Shown piece after piece: positions 6,416 through 13,140 of a stretch of 13,140 nucleotides of DNA; position 1 is the first letter of the stretch; each line of letters begins with the position of its first letter. The DNA is from JACCTH01 sp035253825 (GTDB lineage: Bacteria > Actinomycetota > Acidimicrobiia > Spongiisociales > ZC4RG35), in NCBI GenBank assembly GCA_035253825.1, contig DATFBM010000043.1, forward strand, positions 1 through 13,140, in the 5' to 3' direction. Below the pieces are notes generated by a model, which saw only the letters and a list, made by a program, of their open reading frames with translations, was not told the DNA's origin and did not search any database. The translations under genes and the position numbers were made by a program.

Positions 6416-6584
6416 GGATGGTTCCCCCGGCAGGCAAAGGCTATCTCCCTCCGGGGGTCACACCAGGCCTATTTTGTGACTATCTCCGGTGCAAGCCCGC
6501 GGAGTTAAGGTGCGATTCGAGTGGGGACCTAGTCGACTGTCGGCGGGTGCCTAAGTCAGCGACGTAGGAGCGGAAGGAGTGGCT
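6416..6584. promoter_or_regulatory. Divergent intergenic region with stacked inverted repeats
   Basis: These 169 bases separate two divergently transcribed genes and must hold both promoters. Three inverted repeats follow each other: CCCCCGG (6424-6430) with CCGGGGG (6451-6457), GTCACA (6457-6462) with TGTGAC (6475-6480), and CTCCG (6484-6488) with CGGAG (6500-6504). A direct repeat CTATCTCC lies at 6441-6448 and 6480-6487. I could not assign confident -35/-10 boxes on either strand. The repeats may be binding sites or a folded leader RNA. The first stem would sequester the GGGGG preceding the minus-strand gene. Confidence 0.45.
6574..6579 (+). promoter_or_regulatory. Ribosome binding site that fixes the nuclease start
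   Basis: AAGGAG ends five bases before ATG 6585. It overlaps the in-frame GTG at 6579, which therefore cannot use it, so ATG 6585 is preferred. Confidence 0.65.
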
Positions 6585-8429
6585 ATGTCTCGGGTGTCAA
6601 TGAGGCTGACCCTTGTGATCGTGATCGGTTTGGTAGCGACGCTGGTACCGCTCGGAGCAACCGCTCAGGTCGTTGTCACAGGGATTCATACGGTGCAGGG
6701 AAGCGGCCCGGTCTCGCCGATAATCAACACCAACGTCACGGTCGAAGGGGTGGTCGTCGGCGACTTCCAACAGAGTGGAGGATTTTCTGGGTTTTACCTT
6801 CAAGAGGAAGACGACCAACAGGACCAGGATCCCACCACCTCCGAAGGGGTGTTCGTCTTCAACTCGACTGCGGTCGGGGTTGGAGATCACGTTCGAGTTG
6901 CTGGACGGGTATCGGAGTTCGGGAATCAAACCCAGATCTCCAGCGCCACTGTGACGATTCTTGGGGCGGGGGTGCAGCCCACCGAAAGTGTTGTCGGTCT
7001 TCCGGTGACGGCCCTTGCTGACTTAGAGCGATTTGAAGGGATGCTCGTGACCTTTCCCCAGAGCCTCTTCATATCTGAGTACTTCAACTACGACCGATTT
7101 GGAGAAGTCGTTCTTACCACTACCCGTCAGTACCAGGGGACGCACTCGGCGGAGCCGGGTTCCGCGGCAAACGCGGTGACGGCCGCCAATCGATTGGCGA
7201 GGATCACCCTCGATGACGGGAGCAACCTCCAAAATCCGAGCTTCAATCGACACCCCAATGGGGCTGAGTTCACACTCACTAATACCTTCCGTGGCGGCGA
7301 CATCCTCCAAAACGTGACCGGCGTCCTCGGCGAGGCTTTTGGTCTCTACCGAATCCAACCGACCGCCGGCGCCGACTACACCAATGCCAACCGACGCCCA
7401 ACGAGCCCAGATCCCATCTCTGGCGCGATCCGGGTGGCGTCGTTCAACGTTCTCAATTACTTCACCCATCTCGATGATGGAATCAATGACATTTGCGGAC
7501 CGACGGGGAACCTGGAGTGCCGCGGTGCTGACACGGCTGAAGAATTGATTAGACAGCAGGCGAAGCTGGTAGCGGGCATCATCGCCCTTGATGCCGACGT
7601 CGTCGGGATCCAGGAGATCGAAAACGATATCCGCGACGATGATGGCAATCGGGCTCACGATCCCATCTTGACGCTGGTGGAAGCCTTGAACGCCGTCGAG
7701 GGTGCGGGCACCTGGGCATGGGTAGGCCCGACCAACCACTACAACAACTATCCGGTCCGTAATGAGATCATCTACCGGCCGTCAGCCGTCACTCCCATCG
7801 GTGCCCCGTTGGCGCTGGCCAGCGCAACATTTGACAGGACTCTGCCCGGGGAGATCGAACCGGTGGGTCGTCCCCCCCTTGCCCAAACCTTTCACCAGAT
7901 TGGAGGACGAGCGAGTCGCCAGCCGTTCACAGTGGTAGTGAATCACTTCAAATCGAAGAGCTCGAGCTGTGCCCCGATTGGTGACCCCGACATCGGCGAC
8001 GGCCAGGGCCATTGCAACCTGACCCGAGTTGCACAGTCTCACGCCTTATTGGAATTTGTTGCCGATCTGGAACAGAGCAGTAGTGGAGTGCTCGTCATCG
8101 GCGACCTCAACAGCTACGCAAAGGAGGACCCCATCGACGCCCTCAAGGCCGGTGGCCTAGTGGAGTTAGTGGAGAGATTCGAGGGCACCGACGCATACTC
8201 CTTCGTGTTCGATGGCCAGCTGGGTTACCTCGACACCGCTCTCGCCACGAGATCGATGTCTAATTGGGTGACCGACCTCACCACGTTTCACATCAACGCC
8301 GACGAACCGGACATCTTGGACTACGACATGTCTTTCAAGCCGCTGGAGCAGGAGGCTTTGTACGAGGCCAAGCCATATCGGGTGTCCGATCATGATCCCG
8401 TAATCATCGGGATTACGTTCGGCGGGTGA
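6585..8429 (+). CDS. Secreted endonuclease/exonuclease/phosphatase-family nuclease (ExeM/NucH-like)
   Basis: Predicted extracellular nuclease, 614 residues. The signal peptide has a basic start (MSRVSMR), a hydrophobic core and likely cleavage near ATAQ (about residue 28). Residues about 35-130 resemble the YhcR-type OB-fold that precedes such nucleases (VTVEGVVVGDF, GFYLQEEDDQ, GDHVRVAGRV). The catalytic domain spans about 282-612 with the family motifs in order: SFNVLNYF (N288), VVGIQEIEN (metal-binding E344), VVVNHFKSKSS (H454), VIGDLNSYAKEDP (D507, N509) and the C-terminal SDHDP (D602, H603, D604). All key residues are present. Four cysteines (304, 312, 462, 477) could form two disulfides, consistent with export. 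It may degrade extracellular DNA for phosphate or nucleosides; substrate specificity is not visible. It has no membrane or sorting anchor at its C-terminus. Transcribed alone. Confidence 0.92.
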   Translation: MSRVSMRLTLVIVIGLVATLVPLGATAQVVVTGIHTVQGSGPVSPIINTNVTVEGVVVGDFQQSGGFSGFYLQEEDDQQDQDPTTSEGVFVFNSTAVGVGDHVRVAGRVSEFGNQTQISSATVTILGAGVQPTESVVGLPVTALADLERFEGMLVTFPQSLFISEYFNYDRFGEVVLTTTRQYQGTHSAEPGSAANAVTAANRLARITLDDGSNLQNPSFNRHPNGAEFTLTNTFRGGDILQNVTGVLGEAFGLYRIQPTAGADYTNANRRPTSPDPISGAIRVASFNVLNYFTHLDDGINDICGPTGNLECRGADTAEELIRQQAKLVAGIIALDADVVGIQEIENDIRDDDGNRAHDPILTLVEALNAVEGAGTWAWVGPTNHYNNYPVRNEIIYRPSAVTPIGAPLALASATFDRTLPGEIEPVGRPPLAQTFHQIGGRASRQPFTVVVNHFKSKSSSCAPIGDPDIGDGQGHCNLTRVAQSHALLEFVADLEQSSSGVLVIGDLNSYAKEDPIDALKAGGLVELVERFEGTDAYSFVFDGQLGYLDTALATRSMSNWVTDLTTFHINADEPDILDYDMSFKPLEQEALYEAKPYRVSDHDPVIIGITFGG

Positions 8430-8453
8430 GGTAGTCGCCCGGGGAGCTACCCC
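8430..8453. terminator. Candidate bidirectional terminator between converging genes
   Basis: The 26 bases between the converging nuclease and oxidoreductase genes hold two alternative short hairpins: GGTAG (8430-8434) with CTACC (8447-8451), or GGGG (8441-8444) with CCCC (8450-8453). Stems are short and there is no T-run, so this is weak, but the position is right. Confidence 0.3.
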
Positions 8454-8455
8454 TC

Positions 8456-9694
8456 CTAGCGGCGGCGGCGGGTGGCGACATCGATCACCGTTCCCTCGAG
8501 GCGCGCTTCTTCAGCCAAGAACGCCAGAAGGTGGCTCTCGATCGACTCGCTGGCCGAGGTGGCGGGCGGCTTGCCATGCTCGATCGAGTCGAGGAACGAC
8601 TCGATGATCCCAGCGTCGCCCCCGCCGTGACCGCTCGCTACCGGTGGGATCGGTACTTGCTCGACCTCGCCGGAAACATGGGAGTGAACGGTCAGCTCTT
8701 GATTGCGCCCAAAACGTCCCCGCAGGGTCGCCCGGGTGCCGTCATAACGCATGGTCCTTCCCTCCTCGTGGGAGTGGCCGTGCACTGTGAGGCCGGCGCT
8801 GGCTCCTGACTCGAAGCTCATGCTCACCACCTGATGGTCAACGACATCGGAGCCGCATTTCCAGGCACAGCGTCCGTACGGTCCTTCCCGCAATGCACGC
8901 AGCCGGCCTTCGGCCGAGAAGTCGTCGGTGATGACGTGGACCGGCCAGCCGGTGACAGCCGGATTGAGATAGACCCGGCGGGCGTCGTATGGACAGTCCT
9001 CGACCGGACACGGATCGGTGCACCGTGCGGTTGAGTCAGCTGGCGCCCGCTCGGGTCGGAACTCGAAAAGGTTTCCCACCGAGGAGATGGTGTGGGCCGC
9101 CGATCCCAGATTCCAATGGAGGATGTCGAAGTCGTGAGTGGCCTTGGCGACGATCATCGGCGGCGCCGTCGCCCGCTGCGACCAGTTGCCCCGCACATAG
9201 GAATGGGCCATGTGCCAGGCGACGACGTTCTCCCGATGCTCAACCGTGACGATGTCGCCCAATCGACCCGAAGCGATCACCTCATGGAGAGCCTGGAAGA
9301 AGGGCGAGAACCGGAGCACATGACCGATGTGGAGGCTGCCGGCCGAATGCCGCGAGGCATCGACGATTTCAAAGCACAACTCCAGGGTGTGCGCCATCGG
9401 CTTTTCCGCCAGGACGTGATATCCCGTCCGCAGGGCGGTGAGAACGTGGGCGTGATGTTCCCGATCCGGCGAGGCGATCACGGCCGCCTCGGCCCGCTTC
9501 GAATCGAGCAGAGCCAGGGGATCGGGGTAACGATCTCGATCAGGGATGCCATGGGCTTCACCAAAGCGCTGCAGGTGTTCTTCACTCGGGTCCGCCACCG
9601 CCACGAAGCGGAGACGATCGGGGTTGGTCAGAGCCCATCGCCCGTAGATGTGGTGACCCCGCTGGCCGGCACCCACCATGACCGCTTCGATCAT
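8456..9694 (-). CDS. Gfo/Idh/MocA-family NAD(P)-dependent oxidoreductase
   Basis: Cytoplasmic pyranose/inositol-type dehydrogenase family member, 412 residues. The Rossmann domain starts at residue 1 with the GxGxxG loop VGAGQRG (7-13). VAVADPS follows the second strand, and the conserved EKP (97-99, LAEKPMA) holds the catalytic-type lysine K98. In the C-terminal domain KATHDFDILHW supplies K184, H187 and D188. A cysteine cluster CTDPCPVEDCPY (C225, C229, C234) and a second pair, CAWKC before GSDVVDHQVV, mark a subgroup in which these positions recur as I remember it; they could bind a metal or form disulfides. Sugar or cyclitol substrate unknown. ATG 9694 overlaps the stop of the upstream membrane-hydrolase gene by four bases (ATGA), so the two are coupled. 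Confidence 0.92.
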   Translation of the reverse strand: MIEAVMVGAGQRGHHIYGRWALTNPDRLRFVAVADPSEEHLQRFGEAHGIPDRDRYPDPLALLDSKRAEAAVIASPDREHHAHVLTALRTGYHVLAEKPMAHTLELCFEIVDASRHSAGSLHIGHVLRFSPFFQALHEVIASGRLGDIVTVEHRENVVAWHMAHSYVRGNWSQRATAPPMIVAKATHDFDILHWNLGSAAHTISSVGNLFEFRPERAPADSTARCTDPCPVEDCPYDARRVYLNPAVTGWPVHVITDDFSAEGRLRALREGPYGRCAWKCGSDVVDHQVVSMSFESGASAGLTVHGHSHEEGRTMRYDGTRATLRGRFGRNQELTVHSHVSGEVEQVPIPPVASGHGGGDAGIIESFLDSIEHGKPPATSASESIESHLLAFLAEEARLEGTVIDVATRRRR

Positions 9695-11862
9695 GAGCTC
9701 GCTGTGGCCAAGTCGTGGCTGAGTTCGGCGATCGCTTGGTCATAGGCGTCGCCTTGGTAGAAGGTGTGGCCCAGCACCGGGGGAAGGGGGTCACCCAGAT
9801 TGCGCTCTGCCGATACCGGGTCGGGAACGAGTCGGTCCCCGATGCCGATAGGACCGCCGATGGCATCGGTGGCACGGAAGAGGTTTAGCCAGCGACCGTC
9901 CAAACGGCGGGACAACGCCGTGAGCTGATCGGGCCCGAAGTAGGCGGGAAAGAAGAGGCCATACAGGCGGCGGAGCGGGCTGCCATGGGTGAGGAGGGCC
10001 ATCCGCGAAAGGATCGATCGGGGCAGCCGGGCGATGCTGGCGGCTGCCACCACCGAACCCTGGGAATGGGCAGAAAGGGTTACGGCCGCTCCATCGGAAG
10101 TCAGTCGCTGGAGACGGATCCCGAGTTCGGGCACTGCCCGAGCGGAGTAGGGCGGCGGCGCCAGAGGGTGATACCAGCGGGGCCAGAAGGTGACGATGTC
10201 CCAGATGACGCCCACTCGTCGCCGGGTCCCGGGGTTGCGAAACGACGAATACATCACCGCCAAGCCGGCAAGAGGGAGCATGCTTCCCACCCAGGAGGCC
10301 ACGGGGACGAGGCTTCGCCAGCCGTCGGGCAGTCGGTCGAAGGAACCGAAGGGAGACCCGGTGCTGAACACCCGGACGCCATAGAAGGCGAGGGTCCCTC
10401 CCAGCACTACCGCTAAGAGCACCCCCAAGGCGCTGACGGCTTCGTCGCTTAGCCGGGCCACGCTCCGCGCCCTGATGATCGAGCGGATCCAGCGCAGTCC
10501 TTCGAGGTCGGCGGGGGCCTGCGGATACTCCTTGGCGATCGCCTCGACACCTTCGGCCCAGCGCGTCCGGCTCCAAAGCCATAAGCCGGCGATGGCCACC
10601 GCCAAAACGGCTCCCGCCACCAGCGCCAAGGATGCCAGGGCAAACCAGTCGTAGCCGTAGGAGTAGATGATGGTCGCCTGCCCTTCCTCTCGCGGGTCGA
10701 TCACCCGATCGCCCAGCCAATCCGCCAAGCGAACGTGCGAGCCCGCCAGAAGGGAGATCAACGCAAATAACGCCAGAGCCGAGGTGGCGACCGGTTTGAT
10801 GCGCTGTCCACTCTCGGTCGGGATCACCAATAAGAGCGCCACTGCCACCACCAGTGCCGCCAGACCGGTGGCGAGAGCCATGCGGCTGTAGCCGGGCAGG
10901 TCGTCTGGTGGAGGGTTGGAGGGACCTCCGCGTACGAGGCCGAAGAAGGCCACCGCTGCCAACACCAACCATCCCGCTCGGGCAAGCACCCAGGTGGGGC
11001 CCGAACCCCAAAGCCACACCGTGACAGTGGCGCCGATGGTCACGAGGACGGCGATCAGGAAGAGAGCCGTTTCAAGCCCGGTGTCGAGCCCGGCTTGGTC
11101 GCGCAATCTCTGGATTGAATAGGCGGTGGCCGCGGCGAGAGCCGAGCTGGCAGCAGCGAAGTGTCCCGAGGCGAGTCGAGCTCCGAAGCGGGGCGAGTGC
11201 CAGAACTGGCGATCGGCCAGGGTGGCCTCGGCAGCCAGGTCTCCCTCCAAACCTCGCTCTATTTCCACCGGCTCCGAGGTAAAGGCGTCTTCATACCGAG
11301 TGCGAGTAAACCGAGTGGCGAATCTCCAGAAGGCGATCAATCCCACCGGGATGACGAGGCCGATAACCATGCGTCGCACAGGGCGATCGGCGAAAAATGG
11401 GTTGCCGAAGAATGTGAGCCACCAGTGACGATCGATGCACACCGCTGATGCTCCACATTGAAAGGCGATGAGGTCGAGACCAAGCCCTCCCGCCCACAAC
11501 ACTGCGAGCACCGTCACCGACAGAGCTAAGAATCGGACGAGGCCACGGGCTGTGCGAGAACGTGCGTCCTCGCCGTTCGTCAGCATGAATCCCGCCGCGT
11601 TGGCGAGGGCGAAGGGGAGAAGGAGCAGCCAGAGCGCTCGCGTCCCCGACCGAGATGTGATCCCGCCCCAGGCATAAGCCTCCAGCTCGTTGGAGTCAGG
11701 TCGTCGATAGAAACCGGCGGTATCGTCGCCGGCTACCTGTTCGGGGTGAGGGTGGCGGAGCAATACATCGGGGGTGGTGCCCCCGACCCCGTGGACCCGC
11801 AATTCGACGGGGGTGTGAAGCGCCCGAGCCCGATCTTCCGCTTTGGCTTCACGGGAGGCCAT
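9691..11862 (-). CDS. Polytopic membrane protein with an alpha/beta-hydrolase-like domain split by a membrane region
   Basis: Uncharacterised actinobacterial-type membrane protein, 723 residues. The N-terminus has VELRVHGVGGTTPDVLL (19-35), resembling the HG oxyanion strand-loop of alpha/beta hydrolases. Residues about 75-540 hold roughly ten to eleven hydrophobic segments with a basic cytoplasmic-looking stretch (179-235) between them. The C-terminal 150 residues resume a hydrolase pattern: VTLSAHSQGSVVAA with candidate nucleophile S600 (AHSQG instead of GxSxG), LLTHGSPLRRLYG, LNLFRATDAIGG with candidate acid D666, and GHTFYQGDAYD with candidate histidine H699. The hydrolase halves would meet on the cytoplasmic side. 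Substrate unknown; lipids or esters are possible. ATG 11862 has only a weak AGGGG upstream. It overlaps the following oxidoreductase gene by ATGA and is divergent from lutA. Confidence 0.85.
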   Translation of the reverse strand: MASREAKAEDRARALHTPVELRVHGVGGTTPDVLLRHPHPEQVAGDDTAGFYRRPDSNELEAYAWGGITSRSGTRALWLLLLPFALANAAGFMLTNGEDARSRTARGLVRFLALSVTVLAVLWAGGLGLDLIAFQCGASAVCIDRHWWLTFFGNPFFADRPVRRMVIGLVIPVGLIAFWRFATRFTRTRYEDAFTSEPVEIERGLEGDLAAEATLADRQFWHSPRFGARLASGHFAAASSALAAATAYSIQRLRDQAGLDTGLETALFLIAVLVTIGATVTVWLWGSGPTWVLARAGWLVLAAVAFFGLVRGGPSNPPPDDLPGYSRMALATGLAALVVAVALLLVIPTESGQRIKPVATSALALFALISLLAGSHVRLADWLGDRVIDPREEGQATIIYSYGYDWFALASLALVAGAVLAVAIAGLWLWSRTRWAEGVEAIAKEYPQAPADLEGLRWIRSIIRARSVARLSDEAVSALGVLLAVVLGGTLAFYGVRVFSTGSPFGSFDRLPDGWRSLVPVASWVGSMLPLAGLAVMYSSFRNPGTRRRVGVIWDIVTFWPRWYHPLAPPPYSARAVPELGIRLQRLTSDGAAVTLSAHSQGSVVAAASIARLPRSILSRMALLTHGSPLRRLYGLFFPAYFGPDQLTALSRRLDGRWLNLFRATDAIGGPIGIGDRLVPDPVSAERNLGDPLPPVLGHTFYQGDAYDQAIAELSHDLATASS

Positions 11863-11899
11863 GGCGACAAGCTACCCCTAACGTCCTCAGAACCCACAC
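11863..11899. promoter_or_regulatory. 37-base divergent promoter region
   Basis: The short gap between the divergent starts at 11862 and 11900 must carry or adjoin both promoters. A TAACGT at 11879-11884 could be a -10 for lutA, giving a leader of about ten bases or less. No Shine-Dalgarno precedes lutA. The -35 regions would lie inside the neighbouring gene. No palindrome was seen. Confidence 0.3.
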
Positions 11900-12622
11900 A
11901 TGGTCAATGTCTCCCTTTTCACGACCTGTCTCGTCCAGGGCCTCTACCCGCAGGTGATCGAGGCCACGGTTGAGGTTCTCACCCGGGCTGGTTGCCAGGT
12001 GACGATTCCGAAGTCGCAAACTTGTTGCGGGCAAGCCCCGTTCAACGCCGGTCTGGTCGAGGAGACCCGGCGTCTGGCGGTAAAGACCCTCGATGACCTC
12101 GAGGGCGACAGCCCGATCGTGGTTCCCTCGGGATCGTGCGCCGACATGCTCACCCACCACCTTCCTCATCTCTTCGACGACTCACCCGACCTGCAACGAC
12201 GAGCCCGGGCTGTGAGCGCACGAGTGACGGAATTGAGCTCATTTCTGGTCGATCACCTCGGGGTGAGCGAACTCGGGGCGCGCTTCGATGCCACGGTTGC
12301 CTTCCACAACTCCTGTCATGGGATGCGAAACCTCGGTCTCGGCCCGCAGGCGGCGACGTTGCTGGCGAATGTCGATTCGCTTCGGCTGGTGAAATTGTCC
12401 CGAGCAGACGAGTGCTGTGGGTTTGGGGGGCTCTTCGCGGTGGAGTTGCCGGAGGTGTCGGCGGCAATCATGGCCTCAAAGCTCAATGATCTCGAGGCGA
12501 GCGGCGCCCAATATCTGGTCGGGGGAGACGCCTCATGCTTGCTGCACCTGGCCGGAGGTTTGCATCGCCGCCAGAGCGAGGTGGAGGTGAGGCATCTGGC
12601 CGAGATCCTCGCCAGCCGATGA
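11900..12622 (+). CDS. lutA: L-lactate utilisation protein LutA, iron-sulfur (CCG-domain) subunit
   Basis: Subunit of the LutABC (YkgEFG) complex that oxidises L-lactate to pyruvate without the classical flavin lactate dehydrogenase; 240 residues, the usual length. Two CCG (cysteine-rich) modules are intact: C10 ... SQTCCGQAPFNAG (C42, C43) with SGSC (C80), and HNSCHG (C139) ... DECCGFGGLFAVE (C172, C173) with DASC (C213). These ligate an unusual iron-sulfur cluster in related heterodisulfide-reductase-type proteins. The start MVNVSLFTTC fits the family's opening strand. No ribosome binding site precedes ATG 11900, so the message may be leaderless or nearly so. Its TGA overlaps the ATG of lutB. 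A glycolate-oxidase GlcF-like role is less likely given the lutB neighbour. Confidence 0.93.
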   Translation: MVNVSLFTTCLVQGLYPQVIEATVEVLTRAGCQVTIPKSQTCCGQAPFNAGLVEETRRLAVKTLDDLEGDSPIVVPSGSCADMLTHHLPHLFDDSPDLQRRARAVSARVTELSSFLVDHLGVSELGARFDATVAFHNSCHGMRNLGLGPQAATLLANVDSLRLVKLSRADECCGFGGLFAVELPEVSAAIMASKLNDLEASGAQYLVGGDASCLLHLAGGLHRRQSEVEVRHLAEILASR

Positions 12623-13140
12623 CGACCTACCGGGATCGTGCTCGGGCGGGAGTGGTCGATCCTCGGATCGCTGCCCTCCAACGTGGGACGGACCGCTTCC
12701 GTAGCCATCGGGCGGAGGCGGTGGCCGAGTTCGCCGACATGGACGAGATGCGAAACCGGGCGCAGGTCATTCGCCATCGCGTGCTCTCTGATCTCAGTGG
12801 GTATGTCGACCAATTCAGCGCCTCCGTCGAGCGAGTCGGAGGGAGAGTTCACCGGGCAGCCGATTCGGAAGCGGCGCGAAAGATCATCACCGACCTGGTG
12901 GCGGATCGAATTGGTTCGCCGATCATCAAGTCGAAATCGATGGCAACAGAGGAGATCGGTCTCAATCACCACCTCGAGGCCCGGGGCCACGAAGTGGTAG
13001 AGACCGACCTCGGTGAATTCATCATCCAGTTGGCGGCCGAGCCACCCGTGCACATCATTGCTCCCGCCCTCGACCGCACCCGCCATGAGATCGGCCAGCT
13101 TTTTGCCGACCAGCTCGGGGTTCCGTTCACCTCCGTCCCG
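12619..13140 (+). CDS. lutB: L-lactate utilisation iron-sulfur protein LutB, 3' end cut off
   Basis: Begins with ATG 12619 overlapping the lutA stop (ATGA) and stays open through the right edge, 174 codons visible of an expected roughly 460-490. The segment SKSMATEEIGLNHHLEARGH then EVVETDLGEFIIQLAAEPP, followed by HIIAPALDRTRHEIGQLF, is the hallmark N-terminal domain of LutB (YkgF), the DUF162/LUD-type fold. The two CxxCxxC ferredoxin motifs are expected beyond the window, and no cysteine occurs in the visible part. The N-terminal RFRSHRAEAVAEFADMDEMR also fits the family. lutC would be expected next. Confidence 0.93.
   Translation, partial: MTTYRDRARAGVVDPRIAALQRGTDRFRSHRAEAVAEFADMDEMRNRAQVIRHRVLSDLSGYVDQFSASVERVGGRVHRAADSEAARKIITDLVADRIGSPIIKSKSMATEEIGLNHHLEARGHEVVETDLGEFIIQLAAEPPVHIIAPALDRTRHEIGQLFADQLGVPFTSVP

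Noticed and set aside
6457..6480. CRP-like TGTGA/TCACA halves
   Set aside because: The halves are in everted order (TCACA-N-TGTGA) with 14 bases between them, not the CRP arrangement TGTGA-N6-TCACA.
6480..6510. Resemblance to the c-di-GMP-I (GEMM) riboswitch core, from GGTGCAAGCC and TTAAGG
   Set aside because: The GNRA tetraloop helix and the GGCAAACC strand expected upstream could not be placed, so the similarity is too partial to call.
6579..6584. GTG 6579 as start of the secreted nuclease
   Set aside because: It overlaps the last base of the AAGGAG, leaving no spacer; ATG 6585 has the right spacing.
8456..9745. Plus-strand open frames opposite the Gfo/Idh/MocA gene
   Set aside because: They are mirror frames of a gene with intact GxGxxG and EKP motifs, and carry no recognisable domain or ribosome binding site.
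9791..11017. 408-codon open frame on the minus strand inside the membrane-hydrolase gene
   Set aside because: It is an Arg/Gly/Pro-rich shadow typical of high-GC DNA; the overlapping frame has clear membrane segments and hydrolase motifs.
12316..13086. Minus-strand open frame opposite the lutA end and lutB
   Set aside because: The plus frame reads as LutB with family motifs and an ATGA overlap, so the opposite frame is a shadow.

Overview
The window is high-GC, densely packed bacterial DNA. It most likely comes from an actinobacterium (Actinomycetota). The reasons are GC-rich third codon positions, GTG/TTG start choices, frequent 4-base stop/start overlaps, a lipoprotein with a Gly/Thr/Asp-rich linker after its lipobox, and a crotonase that resembles actinobacterial relatives. 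Acidimicrobiia is a guess, not something shown. I see no mobile element, CRISPR array, tRNA or rRNA. Every gap between genes is under 170 bases.

Layout, left to right. (1) The 3' part of an enoyl-CoA hydratase-family gene on + runs in from the left edge and overlaps convergently with the next gene. (2) A minus-strand run, 5631 to 639, reads aglE, aglF, aglG (lipoprotein and two permeases of an alpha-glucoside-type ABC importer), a small unrecognised membrane protein, and an NmrA-like NAD(P)-binding oxidoreductase. No ATPase, glycosidase or regulator is visible. A palindrome lies just upstream of aglE, and a 12-bp stem-loop separates aglE from the permease genes. (3) Upstream of aglE on minus is an unrecognised protein: a small N-terminal domain, a very basic Lys/Pro/Ala linker and two membrane segments. 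(4) Divergent from it, across a 169-base region with three stacked inverted repeats, is a secreted endonuclease/exonuclease/phosphatase-family protein on +. (5) A two-gene minus operon, 11862 to 8456, encodes a 723-residue polytopic membrane protein whose ends look like the two halves of an alpha/beta hydrolase, coupled by a 4-base overlap to a Gfo/Idh/MocA-family oxidoreductase. (6) Divergent across 37 bases, lutA and the start of lutB (lactate oxidation, iron-sulfur subunits) run off the right edge.

Together this reads as a heterotrophic carbon-acquisition region: alpha-glucoside uptake, sugar-type oxidoreduction, lactate oxidation, fatty-acid-type CoA chemistry and extracellular nucleic-acid breakdown. 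The least explained genes are the membrane-inserted hydrolase-like protein (9691-11862), the basic-linker membrane protein (5717-6415) and the small membrane protein whose N-terminus has no ordinary start codon (1511-1972, possibly to 2038).
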